Notes: generated from the letters alone by a model not told the origin. Counted from the stretch's first letter, positions 11,263 to 23,957 are shown. The stretch is DNA of 64,000 nt from Hexactinellida sp. DTS-2022 (GCA_028753945.1 JAPNXP010000001.1:8236501-8300500); one strand, 5' to 3'. Numbers and translations: made by a program.

Positions 11263-11770
11263 ATTTTGATAGTTCTATCTATCAAATTTATTCCCGCGTA
11301 TCTCATATTCACCCAATGTATGCAATAATACAACAAAAACGAAATAGCTAGATTAAGTAATCTAAGATTTTGGTTCTGCCTAACGATGGGATTTATTATG
11401 TTAATTATTGCTATCAATTAAATTAAATAATTCACTAACCCAGCTCCTGCAAAATGAATTGTTTATGGTGAGATCTATAAATGTTTATTACTATTAAATC
11501 AAATATTTTGCAACTCCTCTTTAAACCATTATTATGGAGAGATTACACCCAGAGTTAGTAAATTACTTTGCAATACAATTTACTGAAATAATTAATTGCG
11601 TATAATTTACCAACCACATGTCTCAATTTAATTGAGCTAACAAGCTAACCTTTAATATATATTGCTGAACGAGCTACCCTTAAGAACTATTGAGCTATTT
11701 TTAACTAATAATTAATAACTATTGAGCAATGAGAATAACTTACTCAACATAATTGCCCAAACAAATTACA
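11263..11770. other. AT-rich spacer related to 12.9-13.6 kb
   Basis: No gene was seen. Segments such as CAACTCCTCTTTAAACCATT and GAGCTAACAAGCTAACC recur around 13200-13400, so this is a diverged copy of the repeat complex listed at 12261-16400. Confidence 0.45.
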
Positions 11771-11778
11771 GTAATCAC

Positions 11779-12252
11779 CATAGATGCATTATACGTAACG
11801 TATAACGTATATATGGTGCCATTATACGTTAGGTGAACGTATAATGCCATCATACGTTAGAGGATCATATGGTCAAAACGTATAATCATCATACGACGTA
11901 TAACGTATAATGATTTTATACGATTTTCATCATACGTTATCATACGTTCATTATACGTTCATTATACGTTACCATACGTTATCATACGTTCATCATACGT
12001 TCATTATACGTTCATTATACGTTACCATACGTTATGTATCGAAGAAACCTGTCTTCCTTAGCATCACTAATAGTCACGTTTTAGTTTTTACTAAATTGAC
12101 TAAATTCAGTTTCATCGTATGATGGTATCATACGTTGGCCATTTGTTATACGTTGATTATACGCTCGAACGTATATATGATCCATTATACGTATATATGA
12201 TCCATTATACGCTCCCCGAACGTATAACGTATGATCGTATAATGCATCTATG
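11779..12252. mobile_element. 8-bp-TSD MITE made of ATACGT repeats, TSD GTAATCAC
   Basis: The ends CATAGATGCATTATACG and its inverse are flanked by perfect GTAATCAC (11771-11778 and 12253-12260). The interior is almost entirely diverged CATACGTT/AACGTATA repeats in both orientations, so the whole element can fold on itself. A short non-repeat island (12040-12115) lies inside. It has no coding capacity. The 8-bp duplication fits hAT, but the CATAG terminus is atypical. Confidence 0.88.
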
Positions 12253-12360
12253 GTAATCACAACCCAAATGAATTTTAGGCACGCGTTATTAAGTCACAGT
12301 GTGTAATTCACTTTCCACAGGTGAACTCATTAGTAATATTATAGCTTTTTGGGAAGGAAA

Positions 12361-12477
12361 GGCCGCGAAGCGGCCGTTAATTGTATCGCGTAGTGCCTAA
12401 CACGAACGAACAAAAGTCGCGAAGCGACTTTCGTGAGAGAGTGATCCGTCGCGAAGCGACCGAGACCGAAGGGCTCG
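12361..12477 (+). repeat. GCGAAGC mini-hairpin module, copy 1
   Basis: There are three short perfect inverted repeats in a row, each closed by a GAA loop: GGCCGC-GAA-GCGGCC, then AAAGTCGC-GAA-GCGACTTT, then GTCGC-GAA-GCGAC. The fixed end CGAGACCGAAGGGCTCG follows. The spacers ATCGCGTAGTGCC and GTGATCCGTC are conserved between copies. Confidence 0.85.
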
Positions 12478-13197
12478 TATATTAAAAGAGGAATTGTTGT
12501 GTGTGTGTTTGGATGTTTGTCCGTAATTAATTGGAAAGACTACGAGTCCCAGAAAGCTTAAAATTTGTATACAGGGGTAATTTTGTACTGCGACAACGAT
12601 CTATTGGTTTTTGAAACAAAATAACGGGATTATGACGTCACAGTTGCGAAAAACAGATATTTTGTACTAGCTTCCCAATTTTGCTCGGATCTGTAGAAAA
12701 TTCAAATCATTAGACGACACTAAATCTCTACACCTGATAGCAGTTCACGAATTCCCATTTTTCTTCTGATTGTGACACAGTTAATTAATTAGTCCCTGCA
12801 CTAATCAACCATAAATAGTGTATCGTACCAACACAGGTATAGCAAAGTGCAAAATCGATTTTCGATTGTGTTCTATTGCAAACAATTCAAGTAAGAGTGA
12901 TTAACGAAAGTTATTAGTTCAAATGTATCATATTATTCTTAGCACTATGTGGGTGATCTGATTTGTTTGGTTAACAAGAATGCACTCGAGGAGTTAACTT
13001 CTCTGATGCATTGTTTATTTATTACACCTATATTGGCTTCCTATTAATAAGACAATTACTGGAATTACGTAATTTATAACCTATACTGAAATTATGAAAT
13101 TAATTAAGTAGTTGATTCATCAAGGATTTAGGATCTGTCTAATTATGAGATTGATATGTTTATTATTACTATCAATTAAATCAAATATTTTACAACC

Positions 13198-13300
13198 CTG
13201 GATTTAACCTCTGCATAATAATGGTTTAATGGTGAGAATAAGACCGCGAAGCGGTCTTATTCTCATCTTTAAACCATTATTATGCAGAGATTAAATCCAG
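13198..13300. repeat. 103-nt hairpin, 50-nt arms, GAA loop
   Basis: The left arm 13198-13247 and right arm 13251-13300 pair at 47 of 50 positions around the loop GAA (13248-13250). The tip is GACCGC-GAA-GCGGTC, the same mini-hairpin core as in the neighbouring modules. The outer arm contains TGCATAATAATGG and its inverse. Confidence 0.92.
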
Positions 13301-13643
13301 GCTAAGTAAATTACTTTGCAATATAATATACTGAAATAAATAATTGCGTATAATTTATCAGCCACGGGTTTCAATTTATTTGAGCTAACAAGCTAACCTT
13401 TTAATGGAGCTGAAATGAGCTACCTTAATTGAGAGTTATTGAGTCATATATTATTAACTAATAATTAATAAGTAATAAGTAATGAGAATAGCATACATAA
13501 TTATCACATCATTTCCCAAACAGATTACATTAACGAATCACAACCCAGAATGAATTTAAGCGCGCGTTAAGTAGTGTGTGTAATATACTAGCCACAGGTT
13601 AACTTATTTATTATTAATATTACTGTCTTTTAGAGGAGGGAAA

Positions 13644-13760
13644 AGCCGCGAAGCGGCCGTTAATTGCATCGCGTAGTGCCTAACACGAACGAACAAAGGT
13701 CGCGAAGCGACCTTTGTGAGAGAGTGATCCGTCGCAAAGCGACCGAGACCGAAGGGCTCG
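13644..13760 (+). repeat. GCGAAGC mini-hairpin module, copy 2
   Basis: It has the same order as copy 1. In the second hairpin an A:T pair is replaced by G:C on both arms (AAAGGTCGC with GCGACCTTT), so pairing is kept. The third hairpin has a single change (CGCAAAGCG). Confidence 0.85.
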
Positions 13761-14370
13761 TAGGTATAATAAATAGTTGATTACTTTGATAATATTATGT
13801 ATGCTTATGTGATTGACGTAAGCTAAATACATCACGAATAGAAATAAACTGATGGCAAACTGAATTAATCAAGTATGCAATTTCGGAAATAATGTAGGTG
13901 AAGATTAAATCATAAACCTCAATATGTGCAATGACGCAGCAATCAGAGGTTATATTTTTGTTATTGCCTGGCTCAGATTAAATGCGAAAATTATAAAAAA
14001 TTCTAGAGACATGCAATACATTCTGTTTCATAATGTGACGAAATTATTTGTCGATTGAACCAAAAGTGTAAGAGCTGAATCCAAATTAGTTCCTACGTGA
14101 CGTCACATTCCCATAAATCGGTATACGTGTGTCTCATTGTATGTTGTGTTATCATCTAAAATTGTGGCCGAATCGAATAAAAACTGAAAGAGTTATTCCC
14201 AAATATGTGCGTTTATGACGCATAATCCCATTATTTCGTTTAGAAAACCAATAGATCGTTGTCGCAGTACAAAATTATCCCTGCATGCCAATTTTCAGCT
14301 TTCTAGGACTCGTAGTCTTTCCTATTAATTCTGGACAAACACACAAACAACAATTTCGCTTTTAATATAC

Positions 14371-14487
14371 GAGCCCTTCGGTCTCGGTCGCTTCGCGACA
14401 GATCACTCTTTCACAAAAGTCGCTTCGCGACTTTTGTTCGTTCGTGTTAGGCACTACGCGATACAATTAACGGCCGCTTCGCGGCCT
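14371..14487 (-). repeat. GCGAAGC mini-hairpin module, copy 3
   Basis: This is a reverse-orientation copy with all three hairpins intact (TCGCTTCGCGA forms). Its upstream tail reads GGACAAACACACAAACAACA. Confidence 0.85.
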
Positions 14488-14877
14488 TTCCCTCCCCAAA
14501 AGCAATCACATTAATAATGAGTTTTAATAGCTCAATAAATTTCAGTTGCACGATAAGAAAGCTCGAATCAAGATAATACTAACAGAAAAACAGGCAATAG
14601 AATAGACAAATGATTGATTGGTTAAATGAATTTATTTTCAATCAATCAAATTGGAGCCTCAGAAAATATTTATATTATGCACAATCTATTTATACTAATT
14701 GATGAAATCTGCTAATCCATACTAACAAACCCTCGAATTTAATTGGCTAACATATTTTGTCACCTTCAAATGTGAATATTTCGCTTCAAAAACCAATAGA
14801 TCGTTGTCGCAGTACAAATAACCCCTGTATACAAATTTCAGCTTTATGGGACTCGTAGTCTTTCCAATTAATTCTGG

Positions 14878-14907
14878 TCGCGAAGCGACCGAGACCGAAG
14901 GGCTCGT
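14878..14907 (+). repeat. GCGAAGC module, partial copy 4
   Basis: Only the third hairpin and the CGAGACCGAAGGGCTCG end remain. A (TTTG)n run follows. Confidence 0.8.
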
Positions 14908-15304
14908 ATATTAAAGCGAAATTGTTGTGTGTTTGATTGTTTGTTTGTTTGTTTGTTTGTTTGTTTGTTTGTTTGTCCAGAATTAATTGGAAAGACTACG
15001 ACTCCTAGAAAGCTGAAAATTTGTATACAGGGGTAATTTTGTACTGCGACAACGATCTATTGGTTTTTGAAATAAAATAACGGGATTATGACGTCACAGT
15101 TGCGAAAAACAGATATTTTGTACTAGCTTCCCAATTTTGCTCGGATCTGTAGAAAATTCAAATCATTAGACGTACACTAAATTTCTACACCTGATAGCAG
15201 TTCACGAATTCTCATTTTTCTTCTGATTGTGACACAGTTAATTAATTAGTCCCTACACTAATCAACCATAAATAGTGTATCGTACCAACACAGGTATAGC
15301 AAAG

Positions 15305-15453
15305 TGAAAGTGTGTTGTGTGTGTGTGTGTGCAGGAGGATGTCCTCATATCGCAAAAACTTGTCCTCGTATCTATAGATGTGAGGACAAAAACCCGGATA
15401 TGAGGACATTTTCGACGATATGAGGACAAAAACCGGATATGAGGACATTGATC

Positions 15454-15502
<49 letters not shown>
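15305..15502. repeat. (GT)n tracts around a GATATGAGGACA minisatellite
   Basis: Two GT dinucleotide tracts bracket about five copies of a 12-20-nt unit, ATATGAGGACA, in both orientations. A long frame here encodes only His-Thr repeats and was rejected. Confidence 0.85.
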
Positions 15503-15505
<3 letters not shown>

Positions 15506-16233
15506 TACAGAATTAATAGGAAAGACTACGAGTCCTAGAAAGCTGAAAATTAGCATGCAGGGGTAATTTAACACGCTGACAACGATATATTGGTTTTCTA
15601 AGCGAAATAACGGGATTATGACGTCATAAACGCATATATTTGGGAATAACTCTTTCAGTTTTTATTCGATTCGCCCACAATTTTAGATGATAACACAACA
15701 TACAATGAGACACACGTGTTCCGATTTATGGGAATGTGACGTCACGTGGGAACTAATTTGGATTCAGCTCTTACACTTTTGGTTCAATCGACAAATAATT
15801 TGGTCACATTATAAAACAGAATGTATTGCTGTCTCTAGAAATTTTTATAATTTTCACATTTAATCTGAGCCAGGCAATAACAAAATGTAACCTCCGATTG
15901 CTGCGTTATTGCACATATTGAGGTTTGACGATTCAATCTTCACCTACATTATTTCCGAAATTGCATACTTGATTAATCCAGTTTGGCTTCCATCAGTTTA
16001 TTTATTTTCGTAATGTATAATCAGCCTACGTCAATCACATAAGCTGCACTATCAAAGTAATTCAACTATTTACAAACAATTTACTAGTAAATCCTGGGTT
16101 AGTAAATAACATGAATATATTAATTAATTAGTTGACATACTTGGGTCCTAAATAGCAGCATACTGAATTGAGCACGTGTAATTTACAAGTTACAGATTTA
16201 ACTTATTTAATATTAGTGATATTTGAGGAGTGT

Positions 16234-16356
16234 AAGGCCGCAAAGCGGCCGTTAATTAATTGTGTTGCGTAGTGTGTAACACAAACGAACAAAAGTCGCG
16301 AAGCGACTTTTGTGAGAGAGTGATCCGTTGCGAAGCGACCGAGACCGAAGGGCTCG
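16234..16356 (+). repeat. GCGAAGC mini-hairpin module, copy 5
   Basis: All three hairpins are present. The first has the loop AAA instead of GAA, and the third stem is weakened (GTTGCGAAGCGAC). Confidence 0.82.
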
Positions 16357-16400
16357 TTTAATTAATGTTTGAAGACTTCAAATGTTTAAATTAATCAAAG

Positions 16401-17350
16401 ATTAATTATTACAAATAGAAATTAGGAATACGTGTCCTATTTTGAATAATAGAATTGACATCATCATCAACTTGTAAAATGTTCCAACTTCCAAGTGTTT
16501 TCATTGCACTTGTATGAAACACATATTCACTTACAAACCAATCAATGACAGTCATTATATAGTAACGTCTTAGTAAGGCTTATGTAATATGTTCTATTAG
16601 TATTCAGTATACTATAGAGTAATTACAATATGGAGAAGATAGCTGATTTACATAAGAAACCGTTAATAAAACGTAGAATTGATTAGCGACCTATTAATTT
16701 TAATTGATATATAGAATGAACATCCTTAGAAGAATACACCTCTATATTTTCAACAACTAATTCGAATTATTAAAGCGTCACTGGATCAGAATACAAATTT
16801 CGATATAACTGACGAACAAAATCGAAATTGAGAAATCGGGCTTCGAGGTGATCATCTCCAGGAAATTTTATATCTCCAGGCCAAATTTGAAATCTCTATC
16901 ACCAATGGTTTAGTCATACCATCGCGAACGGCCGGCCGGCCGGAAGTCCGACAGAGGTAAATTCAATACTGTGCTCTTATAGTATAAAACTATAGTAGTA
17001 CTATAACGTTTTTACTAGAAGAAGCACACTAAAAACAAAATTGTTCTTTGTTTGTGTGTTTGGATGTTTGTCCGTAATTGATTGAAAAGACCATGCTACC
17101 AAGAGAGCTGAAATTTGATATAGGAGTAGTTTGTCATAGCGACATGGGTATATTGGTTTTCTAAGCGAAATATTGTGAGTATGACATCACACGGTAACCT
17201 TTTCCTTAATAACTTTTGCAAATTTGACTCGGTTAGTATAAATTCTATATGAAAATAGACAACACATAATGGAACACATTTGTGAAAATTATCAATTTTT
17301 ACGAACTTACATAGCGAAAGTTATTAGTTAAACTGTGTTCTGTTATTTGT
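16401..17350. other. intergenic with a dispersed repeat end
   Basis: No gene was seen. 16925-16945 is a short GGCC-repeat palindrome. 17040-17190 matches the reverse complement of 48755-48935 (GCGACATGGGTATATTGG against CCAATAGACCCATGTCGC), a dispersed repeat related to the tails of the GCGAAGC family. Confidence 0.5.
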
Positions 17351-17523
17351 AGCACTATGTGGGTGATCTGATTTGTTTGGTTAACAAGAATGCACTAGAG
17401 TAGTTAACTTCTCGGATGTATTTTTTTATTTATTACACCTATATTGGCTTCCTATAATAAAGACTATGAATGTAATTACGTAATTTCTAACCAATACTGA
17501 AAATTATGAAATTAATAATTTAT

Positions 17524-18353
17524 TCATCTAGGATTTAGGTTCTGGCTAACGATGATATTTATTATGTTCATTATTGCAATCAGATTATTTTTGAAAGCAT
17601 TACTAAGATCTAGTTTTTGGGTTTTCGCCCAAATACGTTGGCTATGATGAAAACAACAAGAGTAATTGCTGATATGAGGAAATACTTCTTTGAAAGCGTT
17701 AAAAAGCGCTAAAACTGCTTTGAATAATCCTTGCGTCTTGCCCGACAATAAACAGTGGACAGCAGGAAGTGTATGCCTACCAACAGCTATGAATATCGTC
17801 CATAATTGATAGAATTGGACTGAAACGGTATAGAAAGTCCCATTGAATTGTATATTTGTAACCTCTGAAAGTGTGTTCCTCATCTCATCCGAGAAAAGAA
17901 CACTCCAATCTGGTCCCCGCTTCTAACAGAAAATTTGAAATATGCGCCGAGGTTAGTAGTAGATAACATATCTACAAATTCACTACACGTCAATGGTATT
18001 TTGGGATGTGTTTTTCTCCTAGCACGATACATCGACGATTCGCACTCCGAAAAAGAAATTTCACGTGCACATAAATCGTTCCTAGTAACTTCATCGAATA
18101 CCTCCCTTAGACCTGTTGTTTCCACCTGCTTGGCAATCGTTTTGCATTTGGTTTTGAGCCTATGAATATCAGCTTTGTAGGTATCAACATAATGATTATG
18201 TTCCTTAATAGGGAATATCAAATTTCTAGCACGATTTATTTTACCAGTTCCCTTACAACCATTCCTAAAGATTGCGCACTTTAAGTAAATATATTTCTCA
18301 GTAATTTTTGACTGAACATACTTATGTCCGTCATTCGATGTCAGAATATTTCT
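17524..18353 (-). pseudogene. FLYWCH zinc finger + MULE transposase relic
   Basis: Read on the minus strand, 18353-18225 gives a FLYWCH-like zinc finger: NILTSNDGHKY, YLKCAIF, GCKGTGK and EHNHYVD supply the Cys/His ligands. A linker follows with LREVFDEVTR, then, after a frame change near 17885, a MULE-type DDE core: FNGTFYTVSVQFYQLWTIFI, GRHTLPAVHCLLSGKT and CCFHHSQRIWAK. Mutator-like transposases cut and paste DNA and commonly carry this finger. A stop lies just before the finger, the frame shifts in the middle, and the C-terminal catalytic half is absent after about 17524. It is therefore a dead fragment. The start is not defined. Confidence 0.8.
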
Positions 18354-18471
18354 TTACAGCGTTTATACTCTTCAGAATTGAATTCCTTAATGTCCTATAA
18401 ATTTCGAAATGATTTCGAAGTTAATTATGGGAATTCTTTTATACTCTTTTATACTGAATCATGGCCTACTA

Positions 18472-18667
18472 CAGGGTTTTTTTAAGGCCGATCTTGGTGT
18501 AAATTTTACACCAAGATTTTTTGTAGTTACACCACGATTCGCGTCGGCCGCGGCCTCTGCAGTGTTGAGCTACACCACAATTATGGGTCGGCCGCGGCCG
18601 CTGCAGTGTTGAGTTACACCTAGGCCGCGCTGAGTTACATCAAGGTCTCAACCTTAAAAAACCCCTG
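18472..18667. mobile_element. hAT-type MITE, 196 bp, TSD GCCTACTA
   Basis: The left end is CAGGGTTTTTTTAAGG and the right end its inverse with one change (CCTTAAAAAACCCCTG). The flanks are perfect GCCTACTA (18464-18471 and 18668-18675). The interior has short GCGGCCGC-containing repeats and TTACACC motifs in both orientations. Its ends resemble those of the MITE at 45957. Confidence 0.9.
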
Positions 18668-19060
18668 GCCTACTATAATACGGCCATGGGTGGAATAAGC
18701 TCTTCAACACATTTTACAAATTTTATGGCCTAATACTTCGTCTCCCCGGAATGTCAAAGTCCAAACTGAAAGTTAGTTCAATTTCAATTGAAAGTGAAAT
18801 TGGGATTTTAATATTTAGACCTTTTACCACAGGGCAACGAAAGTTAAATCGTCATGAATTTCTTGAAATCTCAAGATAAATGTCACGTAATTACGAGAAC
18901 TTTTGAAGAAAATTACGTCTGCTACATCTACATATATCTAATGAAAAAAACATACTCTGTAGAAACTTTTGAAAATTATATTTCAATAACAATCTATCTA
19001 CATATATTTCGTTTTTGTTGTATAATTGCATACATTGGGTCAATGCGAGATACGCGGGAA
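18668..19060. other. AT-rich left flank of the hairpin array
   Basis: No gene or repeat was recognised between the MITE and the first array hairpin. Confidence 0.4.
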
Positions 19061-21406
19061 GAAATTTGATAGCTATAACTAGAAAAAATCCAAAATTGCA
19101 GCCTGTGCCGACGCATGTTCCTTTGGTGGCACTATATTTTGTTGGTTGTTTATTGATAGTGCCTCCAAAGGAACATGCTGTCGTACAGGCTGCAATTTTG
19201 GATTTTTTTTTCTCCTAGTCTTCAACGCCATAGGGGTCAAGAACAATTTGTTAATTGGTCCGAGTTACAAGGAACGGTAGATAAATTTGAAGTTTGTTTC
19301 TATCATAAACCATCTTGAGTTTAATGCCATTCATTCATTATGTATTGATAATAAATTATATTATTAGTTAATTTTTTTAGCAATGTTATCCACGGTTGAG
19401 TTGAATTAAGTCAACAAATTCATTATATTATATTATTTAATTTTATCCATTGTATAGTAATACTACAATTAAATAGAAGCCAGCTGGAATTTATAATTTG
19501 AATCAATATAATTATCGCGAGTTGAATCAATAGAGTAAGATTTAACAAGTTAAATCAATATAATTGCTACAAGTTGAAACAATCGAATTAGATTTAACAG
19601 TTTTACTTAAATTGAAGTGTGAGTAAACAAAAGAAATTTTCAACTCAATTGTGGCACAAACTAAGCCCAATTTGAAAATTCGTGCACTGTGAAAAGGTGT
19701 AGAATTTAATTCTCTATCCAAATATGCAGATTTTATCAAGCTCACTATTTATTATTTAATGTTATGAGGTTTAATTAGATTAAATAGGTGTTAAGAAATT
19801 TTGAAAGGAAATCGTAACCCCAGGTGCAAATTAGACGGTCACTCCGCACCTAGATGTCAAGTTTTAGCCCTCAATGTATAAAGGTGATGGCAGGGTACCG
19901 TCTACGGAGAAATAATAATAATAAAATCCAAAATTGCAGCCTGTGCCGACGCATGTTCCTTTGGTGGCACTATATTTTGGTGGTGGTTTATTGATAGTGC
20001 CTCCAATGGGACATGCTGTCAGCACAGCTGCAATTTTGGATTTTTTTTTCGCCATGTCATCATCACTATGAAAGTGTTAAAATATATCAAAAGGTGTTAC
20101 AGAAGGCATCGACCCTTAGAGTGGCGGAAGTTTCCATTTAGTTCACTTCATTTTAGAGATATTCAAGTTTGAGTAGAATATAATAGCTGATGACTCAGCA
20201 TTTTTTATGTGAGTGTTGGGTCTTCCCCCAACTTCAAATAACCCATTTTAAATATCGAATTCACAAAATTGTAAAAATACATTTTTTTGACGATGTCATC
20301 ATCACCTCAAGGTGTCAAGACTCACTTGTATAGGTGGTACGTGACATAAGGACCAATTGATAAATTGAAAGTTTGTTTCTATCTTGTATCATCTCTGAGA
20401 TTAATGAAATTTAGCTAATTAGTATAAATATTTAATTAATAAATTAATAATTTAACATCATTATTATGTACAGCAAAATAAATAAAGTTCAATTATTTGC
20501 ACTTATTATTAATTTAAATGGAATTTCACTATCATATTTGAATTCAGCGCACTCGATAACCCCAATAATCCAATTGGAACCGTCTATAAGTTAAATACAA
20601 AAGGAATTAATTATAATAAATTACGTCAGTACATTAATTGTGCAAGAATATTCTCGCGAAATAAATATAATCACTTTATCTGTCGTTGTTGTGGAATGTA
20701 AAATGTTAACGGTTCTATCATAAACCATCTTTAGTTTAATGCCATTCATTACTTAATGATAATAAATTAAATTATTAGTTATTTATTTTAGCAATGTTAT
20801 CCACGGTGAGTTGAGTAAAGTCAACAAATTCCTTATAAAAATTAATTTAATTTAATCCATTGTATAGTAATGCTAGAATTAAATAGAAGCCAGCTGGAAT
20901 TTATAAGTTAAATCAATATAATTATCGCAAGTTGAATCACTAGAGTAGGATTTAACAAGTTAAATCAATATAATTATCGCAAGTTGAATCACTAGAGTAG
21001 GATTTAACAAGTTAAATCAATATAATTATTACAAGTTGAAACAATAGAATTAGATTTAACACTTTACTGAAATTGAAGTGTGAGTAAACAAAGAAATTTC
21101 AACCCCCATTTATGGCAGAAATTGACCCCTTTATTGGAAAATTTATTCTCCCATCAGACGCAGAATTTTATGGCGAATCCAAATATGAAATAAAATTTGG
21201 GGGTTTAGTAAAACATATTTTGAGTTATGGACCATTCAAATTTTTAAAGGTGTTAAAGATGTGTCAAAAATTTGTTAACGAAAAATCGTAACCCCAGGTG
21301 CAAATTAGACGGTCCCATCGCACCTACATGCCAAGTTTCAGCCCATCAACTATAAAGCTCTGGCCAGGGCACCGTCTACGGAGAAAAAAAAAAAAAAAAA
21401 AAAAAT

Positions 21407-21525
21407 CCAAAATTGCACCCTGTGCCGACGCATGTTCCTTTGGTGGCACTATATTTTGTTGGTTGTTTATTGATAGTGCCTCCAAAGGAACATGCTGTCG
21501 GCGCAGGCTGCAATTTTGGATTTTT
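21407..21525. repeat. representative array hairpin (third copy)
   Basis: The left arm starts AATCCAAAATTGCA and includes GCATGTTCCTTTGG and GGCACTAT. The right arm is the inverse of AATCCAAAATTGCA...GCATGTTCCTTTGG...GGCACTAT. About 46 of 49 positions pair, with one single-base bulge and two mismatches, around a ~20-nt TG-rich loop. Flanking A- and T-runs extend the stem. Other copies have the same layout. Confidence 0.93.
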
Positions 21526-23096
21526 TTTCGCCAAGTCATCAACGCCCAAGGTGTGAAGAAGCATTTGTTAATTGGTCCGAGTCACAAGGAACGGTAGATA
21601 AATTTGAAGTTTGTTTCTATCATAAACCATCTTGAGTTTAATTCCATTCATTCATTCATTATGTATTGATAATAAATTATATTATTAGTTATTTATATTA
21701 GCATTGTTATCCACGGTTGGGTTGAATTAAGTCAACAAATTCCTTATATTATATTATTTTATTTTATCCATTGTATGGTAAATTAAATAGAAGCCAGCTG
21801 CAATTTATAAGTTAAATCAATTTAATTATCGCAAGTTGAATCAATAGAGTAAGATTTAACAAGTTAAATCAATATAATTATTACAAGTTGAAACAATGGA
21901 ATTAGATTTAACAGTTATACTGAAACTGAAGTGTGAGTAAACAAAGAAATTTCAACCCCCATTTATGGCAGAAATAAAACTCTTTATTGAAAGTTTTCTT
22001 CCTCCATCAGACGCAGAATTTTATGGTGAATCCAAATGTGAAATAAAGTTTGGGGGTTTAGTAAAACATATTTTGTGTTATGGACCAGACAAATTTTGAA
22101 AGGTGTTAAAGATGTGTCAAAAATTTGTTAATCAAAAATCGTAACCCCAGGTGCAAATTAGACGGTCCCATCGCACCTACATGCCAAGTTTCAGCCCATC
22201 AACTATAAAGCTCAGGCCAGGGCACCGTCTACGGAGGAAAAAAAAAAATCCAAAATTGCAGCTGTGCCGACGCATGTTCCTTTGGTGGCACTATATCTTG
22301 TTGGTTATTTATTGATAGTGCCTCCAAAGGAACATGCTGTCAGCGCAGGCTGCAATTTTGGATTTTTTTTCGCCAAGTCATCAACGTCCAAGGTGTGAAG
22401 AAGCATTTGTTATTTGGTCCGAGTCACAAGGAACGGTAGATAAATTTGAAGTTTGTTTCTATCATAAACCATCTAGAGTTTAATGCCATTCATTCATTAT
22501 GTATTGATAATAAATTATATTATTAGTTATTTATTTTAGCAATGTTATCCATGGTTGGTTGAGTTGAGTCAACAAATTCCTTATATTTTATTATTATATT
22601 TAATCCATTGTATAGTAATACTACAATTAAATAGAAGCCAGCTGAAAACTATAAGTTGAATCAATTTAATTATCGCAAGTTGAAACAATAGTGAAAGATT
22701 TAACAAGTTAAATCAATATAATTATTACAAGTTGAAACAATGGAATTAGATTTCACAGTTTTATTGAAATTGAAGTGTTGAATAAACAAAGGAATTTCAA
22801 CTCCCATTTATGGCAGAAATTAAACCAATTTTAGCAAATTTTCTTCTCCCATCAGACGCAGAATTTTATGGCGAATCCAAATATGAAATAAAATTTGGGG
22901 GTTTAGTAAAACATATTTTGAGTTATAGACCAGACAAATTTTGAAAGGTGTTAAAGATGTGTCCAAAATTTGTTAATCAAAAATCGTAACCCCAGGTGCA
23001 AATTAGACGGTCCCATCGCACCTACATGCAAAGTTTAAGCCCATCAACTATAAAGCTCTGGCCAGGGCACCGTCTACGGAGAAAAAATAATAAAAA
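21466..23096. repeat. array block A, first copy (second at 30474-32104)
   Basis: A 1.63-kb segment recurs in direct orientation at an offset of 9008 bp. Identity starts in the loop of one hairpin and ends in the A-rich tract before another. Every stretch I compared was identical, including rare variants such as CTATATCTTG. Confidence 0.85.
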
Positions 23097-23957
23097 AAAT
23101 CCAAAATTGCACCCTGTGCCGACGCATGTTCCTTTGGTGGCACTATATTTTATTGGTTGGTTATTGATAGTGCCTCCAAAGGAGCATGCTGTCAGCACAG
23201 GGTGCAATTTTGGATTTTTTTTCGCCCAGTCATCAACGCCCAAGGTGTGAAGAACCATTTGTTAATTGGTCGGAGTTACAAGGAACGGTAGATAAATTTG
23301 AAGTAAGTTTCTATCATAAACCATCAAGAGTTTAATGCCATTCATTCATTATGTATTGATAATAAAATATATTATCAGGAATTTATTTTAGCAATGTTAT
23401 CCACGGTTGGTTGAGTTGAGTCAACAAATTCCTTATATTATTATAATTTATTTAATCCATTGTATAGTAATACTAGAATTAAATAGAAGCCAGCTGGAAT
23501 TCACAAGTTAAATCAATATAATTGTAGCAAGTTGAAACAATAGTGTAAGATTTAACAACTTAAATCAATATAAATATTACAAGTTGAAACAATGGAATTA
23601 GATTTCACAGTTTTACTGAAATTGAAGTGTGAGTAAACAAAGAAATTTCAACCCCCATTTATGGCAGAAATAAAACTCTTTATTAAAAGTTTTCTTCTCC
23701 CATCAGACGCAAAATTTTATGGTGAATCCAAATATGAAATAAAATTTGGGGGTTTAGTAAAACAATTTTTGAGTTATGGACCAGACAAAATTTGAAAGGT
23801 GTTAAAGATGTGTCAAAAATTTCTTAATCAAAAATCGTGACCCCAGGTGCAAATTAGACGGTCCCTCCGCAACTACATGCCAAGTTTCAGCCCATCAACT
23901 ATAAAGCTCTGGCCAGGGCACCGTCTACGGAGAAAAAATAATAATAAAAATAAAAAT

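Larger units (their letters stand above)
12261..16400. repeat. repeat complex with GCGAAGC modules and inverted arms
   Basis: This non-coding region is built from repeated parts. 12530-12850 is repeated directly at 14990-15305. 13850-14340 is repeated in inverted orientation at 15500-16010. 12940-13150 matches 17352-17560 outside the region. Five GCGAAGC modules are spread through it. Each module is followed by a (TTTG/GT)-rich tail and a CAACGATCTATTGG-containing body. No reading frame or target duplication identifies the element class. Confidence 0.75.

Noticed and set aside
15242-15574. 110-codon minus-strand frame
   Set aside because: It consists largely of His-Thr repeats from a GT dinucleotide tract and a minisatellite.
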